Position numbers and translations under genes: made by a program. From positions 1 to 17,741 of the forward strand of contig JAAAUF010000863.1 in assembly GCA_015499985.1 (NCBI GenBank): 17,741 nucleotides of DNA, in the 5' to 3' direction. Positions 1 through 7,616 of the stretch are shown one piece after another (the first letter of the stretch is position 1; the number at the start of each line of letters is the position of its first letter). Under the pieces are notes generated by a model that was not told where the DNA came from, made no database searches, and saw only the letters and a list, made by a program, of their open reading frames with translations. This stretch comes from Haplosporangium gracile (Eukaryota > Mortierellomycota > Mortierellomycetes > Mortierellales > Mortierellaceae).

Positions 1-1024
1 GGCCTTGTTACCCAGGTAGGCAGCAGTGCCAACAGCAGCGTTTCCGACAGCAGAGGCGGCACCGACGACGGGGGCGACGACTTTCTCCGTCAAGGGACGC
101 GAGTCCGTAGTAGAGGCAGGGACGTCAGGGGTGCCGTGGATAACGGCCATTTTGGCGCGGTAGCCTGTCTTGGTGGTGCCGTCCAAGCCGGTGGAGTGGA
201 TGGGCTCGACGTCAAGCGGGATCAAGTAGGTGGGGCCCGTGGCGGCGTGGGTGTCTGAGATCAAGTCATCCTTGAGGTTGTGCACCTGGGTCTACAAGAT
301 GGTCGAATCAAAAAAAAAGCGAAAGAGTTAATAAACACGTCTATTTGAAACATTTTTCACAACAAACGCATCCTTCGACACTTTTCTTGAATATTACACT
401 TACGTTAGGAAAGTCAGCAATAGGCTGAGTCTTGTTAGTAGCAGGCGTCGTGGTGTGCATAGTAGAAGGGTGGTGGTGGTCGACATCAGTCTTGTCGGTA
501 GTAGCACCCTTGTCCGCAAAAAGGTCCCTGACCGCCGAAACGGTAGCCGCACCAGCAACAATAGCGCCCGCAGCGACCGTCTTGGTAACATCCACGGCAG
601 TATGAGCAGCGCCCGCAGCGACCGTCTTGGTAACATCCGCGGCAGTATGAGCAGCACTCGAAGCGCCCGCAGCGACTGTTTTGGATGCATCCGCGGCAGT
701 TTGAGCAGCAGTCGAAGCGCCCGAGACGACCTGATCCTTCACAGTCGGCTCGTTATTATCATGCGTAGTATCAGTGCTAGTGATAATAGTGGTAGTAGTG
801 GTAGGAGCAGAGTCATAAAGAGAAGCCTTGCCAAGGGACTCGGCAAGATGATCCTTCGCAACCTCGATCCGTTCGGGATTGTAAGGGCTGGCGGTTCCTC
901 CGATGGTGGGGCCGGCGACCTCGTAGTTGGAGCCTAAGGGGTTCTGAACGCCCGCACGCATGATGGTTGCGTGGGTGGTTGAGGAGGGAGGGGTGTCGGT
1001 GATTTTTTGGTTGCTTCGCTCCAT
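1..1024 (-). CDS. Hypothetical Ala/Thr-rich protein with LEA-like repeats, partial (C-terminus beyond window)
   Basis: Two exons are visible: 1024-404 (207 codons from ATG, phase 0) and 291-1 (97 codons, still open at the window edge). They are joined by a 112-nt intron with GTAAGT donor and TTGTAG acceptor. Without the splice the frame runs into an A/T-rich tail and stops at 341. The N-terminus (about residues 1-75) has ordinary composition and includes VAGPTIGGTASPYNPERIEVAKDHL with no family I recognise. Residues about 101-154 are three imperfect repeats of the type TAADVTKTVAAGA, spaced 15-18 residues. They are Ala/Thr/Val-rich with regularly placed Asp and Lys, resembling the amphipathic repeats of group 3 LEA or other stress hydrophilins. 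Exon 2 reads TQVHNLKDDLISDTHAATG and then GYRAKMAVIHGTPD and looks conserved rather than low-complexity. No signal peptide or membrane helix is seen. The LEA-like role is inferred from repeat style only. Confidence 0.72.
564..716 (-). repeat. In-frame tandem repeat, three units of 45, 54 and 54 bp
   Basis: On the plus strand, units begin at 564, 609 and 663, each opening with gcgcccgcagcga. Unit lengths are multiples of three, so copy-number change keeps the reading frame. Units 1 and 2 are nearly identical over about 40 bp and unit 3 is more diverged, consistent with recent local duplication. They encode the TKTVAAGA-type repeats of the hypothetical protein. Confidence 0.85.
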
Positions 1025-1496
1025 TTTTATTGTTGTTGTTGGTTGTTTTTTTTTTTTTGGTTGTTGTTAGTTAGGTGGTGGTGATAGGGTGTGTTATTTG
1101 TTGGTTCGTGTGGGCTTGTTTTGTTAAAAGGTGGGTTGTAGTGAAAGGATAGATGTGTTTATTATTTACAGTATTTACAATGGTGAGGAGAAGAAGAGCG
1201 AGAGAGAGAGAGAGAGAGAGTAAAAGATGAAAGATGAAAGATGAAGAAGAAAAAGAAGAAAAAGAAAAAGAAAAAATATAGGAAACGCAGAAGACTGAGG
1301 AAAGACGCGAAATTGAATAAGAATGACATCGAGAAATTTTTTTTGCAGGATGATCCAAAAGTGAAACGCGTCTGGCAGCTACAATTGGACAACATGGATA
1401 GCACTAAGCCAGAGACACCCTCTGTCTCTTGGGACAGACAACCCACCTCCCTTCACCCATTTTGGAGGAATCATAAGACAAGCGCGCTAACGATTT
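1025..1496. promoter_or_regulatory. Intergenic: promoter side of the LEA-like gene and 3' side of the Mso1-like gene
   Basis: No credible gene is seen in these 472 bases. On the minus strand the part nearest the LEA-like gene start is A/C-rich. Position 1187-1300 is an almost pure purine tract on the plus strand: a GA dinucleotide run at about 1200-1220, then AAAGATG repeats, then AAG/AAA runs. On the minus strand this is a long CT tract, a common arrangement upstream of fungal genes. The remainder, 1300-1496, is unique sequence and probably 3' flank of the Mso1-like gene. Exact promoter elements cannot be assigned. Confidence 0.45.
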
Positions 1497-3811
1497 TTAG
1501 AAATAGCGTGCTTGCTGTTGTTGCAGCTGTTGTTGCTGTTGTTGCTGTTGACGTTGTCCATATGCGCCCAAATCGACAGGCCGACCGTTTCTGTGCGACG
1601 ATGATGACGACAACAATGGCAACGACGGACTCGATCTCAGCGTATTCGAAGACCCAGAAGAAGAAGAAGAAGAAGAAGGCGGTGAAAGAGGTTGACGCTG
1701 TTGGCGATAGTCACTCTTAGGCGTCGGCAGAGGTGGCGGAGGAGCTACATCGATATGTTCACGACAGGCTCTGTTCCCTCGATGAGGCGATCGGGCCCGT
1801 GTGCTCCCCAGATGACTCACTTGGGCAACCAACGCATCCTGATTCCGCTTGCCCTCCAATCGGCCCAACGCTGCGCTCAGACTGGCGTCACTGCTTGTCC
1901 GGAATCGATTACCGATTCGAGGTGTCTCCAACGATACACTACTACTACTATTATTAGAAGTATTAGGCGATGTAGGAGTTGGTAATGTTGCAGAAGTGGG
2001 TGATACAGGTGACAAGAGTGCACCAGCTGGTTTCTGTCCGATTTCTCGGGTTCTTATAGGCCGGAACGGGGTAGTGGAGGAAGAAGAGTCATCAGATCGA
2101 GATGGCTGGTGTCCGGTTTCTCCTCTAGCTCTGCGAGACCGACCAAGATAATCACTCGAAGACGCCGATGACGCGAGAGATGTCGGTGTATGTGAGTTAT
2201 TGTTTGTGATGCTACCGTGCTCGTGTCGAATGGCGTCCCGTAGGATCCGATTCCTGTAGTTGCTGCCTGTGCTGCTGTTGGAAGATAATGGACTAGTAAT
2301 AGGCATACGGTCGAGTTCCTCGATCTTCTTCTTATCGCTGTACTCTCGCAGCACACGACTGACGTGCGATTCGCCTTCGTAATCAGAGTCATCGGAGTCT
2401 GAAAAAGGGAAGGATAGAAGAGTCGAAAGTGAGTATGAGATTAATTTTGCACGACGGACATATGCTGTTATTGGGCACTTTCTTTTATCGCTTGTGTGCG
2501 CATGCTTGAGAAGAAAGTGGAACTCCAAACGACGGAAAAGGGTCCCCCTTGCCTCCAATTTGCTCACAAATCATAAAAACCGATGTATGTATGTGAGCTG
2601 AAGTAGAAAGAAAAAGAAAACACAAACAACTCTTTCATCTTGCGCGTGGGTGCTTTTTTTTGTCTTCTTTTCATTTTCTCTGCCAACTCGCCCTCTATTT
2701 TTGCGCACATACCTGGCCAGCGCTCCTCGCCTGTGATGGCCACATTGATAGCATCCTTGGCTGCGCGCATTCGGTTCCAAAGCGCCGTTCCTGTACTCTG
2801 AGCCGTTGCTGCTGCCGCCGCCGCTGCCTCCTTTGCTGCCGCTGCCGTCGTGGTTACTGTTGTAGAGTTCGTCGGCGTTGCGCCGCTGAATTTAGGGTCT
2901 AGAATGACGGACAGGGAGGGTGCACATTGACGTAAAAGGGGCAGAAAGAAAAACGAAAATTCGATTGGGTAATATGAGCAACGATAGATATATATGATAA
3001 CACATGTTGGTATGAGAATTGAAGAAAGAGGATTGACTGTCGTTCTGTTCGAACAAAACGAGGGATGGTTGCTTCACAGTACACTCCTTCTTTGTTGTCA
3101 TGTACGAAATATATCGTCGTCAATGTACTCGCTTAATTGAAACGTTTGTTTGTAAACCGCATAACGTTATTTACCTTCACGAATAACACGAGCTGCTGCT
3201 GCCTCTCTCTCATCTCGCTCTCGCTCTCGACCCTGTCGCTCTCGGTCACGCTCCTTCATACGGTCCTGGAAGGAGGTTCCCGACGCTGCTGTGCCACTGG
3301 AGTTGGCTCTGCTAGGGACACCATTGCTGCTACCGGATGAATAAAGCGAGCTGTTGGGATTGTTGTTGCTACTGCTGCTGTAGGAAGGGTTGGATTCCGA
3401 GCGCAGTCTACCGCCTGGTCCTTGCTGCTGCTGTTGCAAGTTGTGCCCGCCGTTACCGCTACCGTAGTTGTTACTGGATTGTTGGTGAGAATAGTTGTTG
3501 CTGTTACTTCCAATAGGTCCATTCAAAGGCCGTCTATTATTATTACTGCTGTAGTTGTTGCTTGGTGCAGAAGGGCCTCCACCGTTGCTCACACTTCGAG
3601 TGTGGCCCGTGAAGGGGAAGGGGCCTCCTCCTCCAGGAATGTGTGTAGGTCGGAACTGTTGAGGGTATTGTTGTTGTTGGTAGAGGTGAGGGTGTTGTCG
3701 CCGGTTGTTGATGAGCATTTCTTGCTGCTGTTGTTGTTGGAGACGAGGGGGGATGATGGGCATTCCTGGCATGGCGGGGGCCATTGCTGTTCGTTGGTAG
3801 TGTTGAGTCAT
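1497..3811 (-). CDS. Mso1-like protein (probable Sec1-binding exocytosis factor), Gln/Asn/Ser-rich
   Basis: Three exons: 3811-3175, 2898-2713 and 2398-1497, giving 574 residues. Introns are 276 nt (GTAAAT donor, CTAG acceptor) and 314 nt (GTATGT donor, TTTTTCAG acceptor), both in phase 1. Residues 1-180 are low-complexity Gln/Asn/Gly/Ser. Residues about 180-212 form a charged Arg/Glu helix. Residues about 252-307 are the only well-conserved block: LWNRMRAAKDAINVAITGEE, then across intron 2 SDYEGESHVSRVLREY and SDKKKIEELDRMP. An aromatic-Asn-basic helix followed by an acidic stretch and a [ST]H[IV]SRVLR.YY-type motif is what I know from fungal Mso1, which binds the SM protein Sec1 at exocytic SNAREs on the plasma membrane. 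The remainder is Ser/Pro-rich and ends in poly-Gln. The start is the first ATG after the CA repeat; the frame is open further upstream but only through repeat DNA. Splice and frame evidence is strong; the Mso1 assignment is by motif recall and moderate. Confidence 0.68.
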
Positions 3812-3838
3812 TTGTAAGATGCCTTTTTGTTTTCTTCT

Positions 3839-3862
3839 TGTGTGTGTGTGTGTGTGTGTGTG
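3839..3862. repeat. (TG)12 microsatellite
   Basis: Twelve uninterrupted TG dinucleotides, starting about 28 bp upstream of the Mso1-like ATG. On the coding strand it reads as a CA run in the presumed 5' untranslated region or core promoter. Confidence 0.95.
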
Positions 3863-4013
3863 TTGTGCGTGTATGTGAGATGGAGGGGAGAGTGAAGGAG
3901 GAGGCGGGTGGGGCGGGGTGACAAAACGGATAACAAAAAACAGCAGCAGCGGGGAAAGACGAAGAAGGTAGAAAAAGAGAAAAAGGGAAACAACAAACAA
4001 CAACAAAACCACA

Positions 4014-4062
4014 AGCAAGGAGCAAGAAGCAAGGAGCAAGGAGCAAGGAGCAAGGAGCAAGG
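4014..4062. repeat. Heptamer minisatellite (AGCAAGG)x7
   Basis: Seven consecutive 7-bp units. Only the second differs (AGCAAGA). The array lies about 200 bp upstream of the Mso1-like start codon and 157 bp past the RING gene stop. Confidence 0.95.
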
Positions 4063-4195
4063 ATAATCAACACCCCAATCCCCTTTGCCAACAGTCGAAG
4101 AATAAAATCTGATTGGCTGTGATCCGACCTAATTTAACTCTTCCAGCTAGTGAAATCACTACTTTATTATTTATCACCGACACGGGCCGATGATC

Positions 4196-4201
4196 TTTAT
4201 T
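4196..4201 (-). terminator. Poly(A)-signal-like AATAAA after the RING gene
   Basis: AATAAA on the minus strand, beginning 18 nt after the RING gene stop codon. More A/T-rich sequence follows at 4150-4180. This is a plausible cleavage and polyadenylation signal, but fungal signals are loose. Confidence 0.4.
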
Positions 4202-4218
4202 GTTAATAAATGTTCGTT

Positions 4219-6555
4219 CTATGGCGATAAAGAGGGGCCAGCACTGCCGCAGGAAGACACCAATGGAGAAGGGAACAGGTCCCGCTTGCAGATCGGACAC
4301 AGCGCCGCAACATTCAACAACCACGGGTCAATACACACCTGGTGGAACTGGTGATAGCACGGCAACGTCCTAACCTGTTCCCCCACTTCATACTCGGCCA
4401 GACAGATCGAGCACATCGTCTGTGCATTCGCATTCGCAAACGGAAGCTTCTCGCTCTTCTTCGTCTCTTTTAAACCCTTGACCTCTTTCATCTTCCTACG
4501 TCTGTTGCTCCTTGTCCTCCTGTGCTCGTGAGAGTGAGTGATTGAGTGGGTGCAGCCCTGAGGGTTCTCTGATCGAGACAGTGACGATGAAAACGACGAT
4601 GTCAAAGCCCGCTCCATGGAACTGGAGTTCGCACTCGAATTAGAGCCAGAAGAGGACGAGGAGGACGAAGAATACGACGAAGACAAAGAAGACGTCGAAT
4701 CGTTGAGATGGCCCTGACGACTGTACGACACGCGTCGGTAAGAGCCTTGTCTCGTTGCTATTATAATGGCCGCCGTGATCTGTTCCATGTCCATGGCTCC
4801 TCCATCGCGACTGGACCTCATCTCGGGAACAACCTGGTCGTCGTTTTCTTCTTCCTCGTGTTGTTCGTGGTCCTGATATCCGTCCTGGTCTTCTTGGTCC
4901 GCATCCTCATCAACATCATCGTCGTCGTCATAGTCGTCTTCGTCCGTACCAGAACAAGAATCTTCCCCCTCCTCCTCTTCTTCCTCTTCGATATCTCGTC
5001 CGAGTCGCAGCTGCCCACTACCACCCCCTCTATTCATTCTCCTCTCCAACCGCAACCGCCGAGCATTCGCCCTCGCCTCCGCATCCTCAAGTCCCTCCTC
5101 CATCTCAATCACGTCCTCAGCGTAAACCGCCTTGGCGCCTTTACTCAACAATGTCATCTTTGCCTTAGACTTCCCGCTCACCGTCGTCAAGACCATGGTC
5201 GCATTAGACGTCTGAAGCACTGTCTGAACCTCATAGCTTTCCAACACTCCGAGCGGAATGACTTTTTTGAGTCCACTCTCGCGCATCTGTTGGTGGGCCT
5301 GTTGTTGTTGAGCGGCGGTTGGATGACGGAGTGGGTGGAGGCCTGATCCCGAGTTGTTGGATCGTCGGGACTGGAAGAGTCGGACTTTGAGAGCCACTAC
5401 AAACAGGAGAGCGCCAAACATGCTTACGCCGATCCCGCAGGCGGTACTCATCAAGACCATGGTGACCTTTCCTGGGAGGGTTGTGTTAATGGGGAAGGTG
5501 ATAGAGGGATTATTATCGTTGTTCTGCTGAAGGCCAGCGAGATGGTGGTGGAGACTTTGGTGTCCTCTGCTATACTGAGGGTATTCTTTCAGCAGCATCA
5601 AGGACTGAACCTGGTCGAGGAGTTGAGAGCGAGTTGATGCTAGGTGTTCACGCTGCGACAGCCGGATGGGTCGTGTCCTGGTCTTTGAATGTCGCTGCAG
5701 GATGGACGAGGAAGTAGATTCAGCATCCTTCTCTTTCTCCTTGCCCTTGTCCTGACCACAAGCATGATCTTGTCCGTGCGAGTCATCTTCAGCAGCCTCA
5801 GGTCCAAAGTACGCCGTCTTCCGAGCTCCGACCCCACCATTCTTCAACAGCATAGCACCTGCCAACGGACGGGAATAGTCTGCATCCTCCCTCCCCCTCT
5901 CTCTATGATCATCATCGTCGACCAGCTGTTCATCGGTGTTTGTGTCCTGAGTATCCAACCCCAGATTCACCAGAACCCTCCTTGCTTGAATGACTGCCCT
6001 TGCTGTGAAAGAATCGACCATGGATGCAATCTCGGGCATGGAGATGACAATTAGACGACGGATAGGTCGTGCAGCTGTCTTGAAAAGCTCTTCCTTCTCA
6101 ATCGAGTCCGGTGAGTCAAGCGTTGCGCTGTCCTTGCCCGGTCCCACGTCGATCGTTTCTTCCTTGTCGTTATCATCTGTACTGATAGGAGTCGCGCTGA
6201 TCTGGGTCGCTGTCGCATTAGTGTCAGTATCAGACTTGGAAAGAGAGGCCATAGCAGTCGTCCCATAAGAAAGACTGTCCAACGTTAAGACCAGTTTCTT
6301 TGCCGACAGAGCATCCAGAACCATGATGGGAGGGAGCGCACCGCCCTCATCGTCGACAATCTCCGCATAAGCCCGACAGTCACCACTGGTCGTCGCGTAA
6401 AAGACAATAGCTGACGCGTCAAGAGGCAGGGTAGGTGTTTTTCTTCCTGTCTGGCCCAGATCGAGCTCAGCCGACTCCTCGACAGGACAAGGCATGAGCG
6501 CGATCCATTTTTGAGGCATGATTGGCATCGGTCCTGAGAATGGGAAACGCATCAT
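4219..6555 (-). CDS. PA-TM-RING type membrane RING-H2 E3 ubiquitin ligase
   Basis: A 778-codon frame ending in TAG. Residues about 15-185 resemble a diverged protease-associated (PA) luminal domain: QKWIALMPCP, then DASAIVFYATTSGDCRAYAE, then PPIMVLDALSAKKLVLTLDS and RRLIVISMPEI. A single membrane helix spans about 365-389 (VTMVLMSTACGIGVSMFGAL followed by LFVVALKV), with basic residues after it, placing the C-terminal half in the cytosol. An acidic run lies at about 522-573 and a Ser run at about 621-660. The RING-H2 finger is at 715-760, with Cys715, Cys718, Cys733, His735, His738, Cys741, Cys753 and Cys756 and the IDPWL motif typical of the Goliath/RNF13/RNF167 group. That family ubiquitinates endosomal or vacuolar membrane proteins. 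No signal peptide is seen at this ATG. A T16 tract ending in TAG at 6564-6562 looks like a splice acceptor, so the true N-terminus probably lies in an upstream exon. Confidence 0.88.
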   Translation of the reverse strand: MMRFPFSGPMPIMPQKWIALMPCPVEESAELDLGQTGRKTPTLPLDASAIVFYATTSGDCRAYAEIVDDEGGALPPIMVLDALSAKKLVLTLDSLSYGTTAMASLSKSDTDTNATATQISATPISTDDNDKEETIDVGPGKDSATLDSPDSIEKEELFKTAARPIRRLIVISMPEIASMVDSFTARAVIQARRVLVNLGLDTQDTNTDEQLVDDDDHRERGREDADYSRPLAGAMLLKNGGVGARKTAYFGPEAAEDDSHGQDHACGQDKGKEKEKDAESTSSSILQRHSKTRTRPIRLSQREHLASTRSQLLDQVQSLMLLKEYPQYSRGHQSLHHHLAGLQQNNDNNPSITFPINTTLPGKVTMVLMSTACGIGVSMFGALLFVVALKVRLFQSRRSNNSGSGLHPLRHPTAAQQQQAHQQMRESGLKKVIPLGVLESYEVQTVLQTSNATMVLTTVSGKSKAKMTLLSKGAKAVYAEDVIEMEEGLEDAEARANARRLRLERRMNRGGGSGQLRLGRDIEEEEEEEGEDSCSGTDEDDYDDDDDVDEDADQEDQDGYQDHEQHEEEENDDQVVPEMRSSRDGGAMDMEQITAAIIIATRQGSYRRVSYSRQGHLNDSTSSLSSSYSSSSSSSSGSNSSANSSSMERALTSSFSSSLSRSENPQGCTHSITHSHEHRRTRSNRRRKMKEVKGLKETKKSEKLPFANANAQTMCSICLAEYEVGEQVRTLPCYHQFHQVCIDPWLLNVAALCPICKRDLFPSPLVSSCGSAGPSLSP

Positions 6556-6579
6556 TGGGCCCTAAAAAAAAAAAAAAAA
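6556..6579 (-). other. Probable splice acceptor (T16-AG) upstream of the RING frame
   Basis: On the minus strand sixteen T are followed by AG, then GGCCCA and ATGATG. Splicing after TAG (exon start 6561) would add Gly-Pro in phase 0 before the first Met. This could be the acceptor of a coding intron, or of an intron in the 5' untranslated region. I could not find a convincing donor or signal-peptide exon upstream. Confidence 0.5.
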
Positions 6580-7616
6580 TGTAATATTTAGTTGAGACTG
6601 TCATTTTTTATGTTTGTTGGCATTGTGAGGGTTTGGGTTGTATGTGTTGTGTGTGTTGTATGTGTTGCATATGTTGGTCAAAGTCAGAACCCTAATTTCT
6701 TCACATTTTTTTTTTCATGATGGTTTGCCCCCGCGGGTAGTACAAACATTCACGATGAAGTAGGGATATCAATCGAATGTTCGATGTATGTCCGAAGAAG
6801 GGAAGTGACCGACATGGAAGGAAGCGAGAAAATCGGAGGGACGATCTCTCATTTGACTCATTAGTTCATTAGCAAGCTAAGGATGAGTATAAACGTGGGT
6901 TGGAAAAAGGAACAGAGCATCGTGCATCTTTTTGTGCACCCATCAAGACGCTTTAGTTTGCTTATTTAATATCCTCACAGCACATGCTTATTGTTGAGTC
7001 AGTGCTCCCTGCGGTTATTGTTGAGTCAGTGCTCGCTACAATATTCCGTTCGGCCAAATGGGCGAAATGTCATGTCCTTCACCTCCTTGATTCTTAGTTA
7101 CTCATCTTTTGCCCAATTCTATCATCTGTTGTTTATTGTGTTGTGTTGTGTTGTGCTGTGTTTTTCCGTCTCCTTCCTCTTTTCTCCTCCCCTTCACCTC
7201 TTCATCCCTGATGTGAATATGAGGAAAATACTTTTCTGTGTGAAGAAGCAAAATAAATTGCATTGGAGATTTAATGTGAGATGGATGAATGATTGGTATA
7301 GAAACGAGGCATTGAAATAGGATAAAGAAAAGGGGGAAAACAAGGCTGCTTTTGTTGTGGGCTAGGCACAAAAGGATACCAATGACAATGGATGTGTAAG
7401 GATGATGGTTTCCAGCATACTGGCTGAGAAATAAGAGATGCAAGAGCAAGTCCAAGGAAGGCCAGTATTAAAACCCATCAGCCGACTCCAAAAAGAAATT
7501 GCGCCCAAAAGGATAAATAAAGTATCATATCCGACGTATTTGTATCTACGTTTGGTTGCCCCATCAAACTATGTCCTATGGTCACATTGTCCACACATGG
7601 GCCTTAACGTTCTCTC
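6580..7616. promoter_or_regulatory. Intergenic upstream of the RING gene; no gene supported
   Basis: About 1 kb between two minus-strand genes. Position 6640-6680 is a TG/TGT-rich run; 7128-7155 is a TTGTG repeat. Three TGA[C/G]TCA palindromes lie at 6854-6860, 6995-7001 and 7022-7028. Short open frames exist on both strands, but none has recognisable protein character. Part of 7362-7568 could be a last exon of the secreted-protein gene (see findings). Confidence 0.4.
6854..7034. promoter_or_regulatory. Cluster of three AP-1/Gcn4-type TGASTCA sites, two inside a 20-bp direct repeat
   Basis: TGACTCA at 6854-6860, and TGAGTCA at 6995-7001 and 7022-7028. The last two sit in identical 20-bp copies at 6988-7007 and 7015-7034, offset by 27 bp. 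TGASTCA is the classic site of fungal bZIP factors of the Gcn4/Cpc1 and Yap/AP-1 groups. The cluster lies 300-480 bp upstream of the first RING-gene ATG. Sites are seen; function is inferred. Confidence 0.5.

Larger units (their letters stand above)
3812..4218. promoter_or_regulatory. Intergenic: RING gene 3' flank and Mso1-like gene promoter
   Basis: This stretch between two minus-strand genes holds two repeats listed separately, a TG run at 3839-3862 and a heptamer minisatellite at 4014-4062. Between them is a CT-rich stretch on the minus strand. Position 4063-4218 is unique A/T-rich sequence with a poly(A)-signal-like hexamer for the RING gene. No gene is seen. Confidence 0.5.

Noticed and set aside
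341..403. Unspliced end of the LEA-like protein (VSVIFKKS...)
   Set aside because: A GTAAGT donor and TTGTAG acceptor remove it and open a good 97-codon exon in phase 0.
1200..1220. GA/TG dinucleotide and trinucleotide arrays as a CRISPR-like array
   Set aside because: Units are 2-7 bp or in-frame coding repeats without spacers; ordinary microsatellites in fungal nuclear DNA.
1241..1720. Plus-strand open frame beginning with poly-Lys
   Set aside because: It starts in a simple purine repeat and then runs antisense through the poly-Gln/Ser end of the Mso1-like gene; no protein character.
3812..4060. N-terminal extension of the Mso1-like protein
   Set aside because: It would translate the heptamer minisatellite and the CA repeat (Leu/Cys and Thr/His runs); the ATG at 3811 follows these repeats.
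4708..5346. Plus-strand frame of 212 codons with hydrophobic runs
   Set aside because: It is the complement of the acidic Asp/Glu region of the RING gene; the Val/Ile/Phe run is a by-product of GAC/GAT/GAA codons read backwards.
6991..7455. Short frames on both strands of the RING upstream region
   Set aside because: Compositions follow TTGTG and T-rich repeats, and no motif, splice logic or codon pattern supports a gene.
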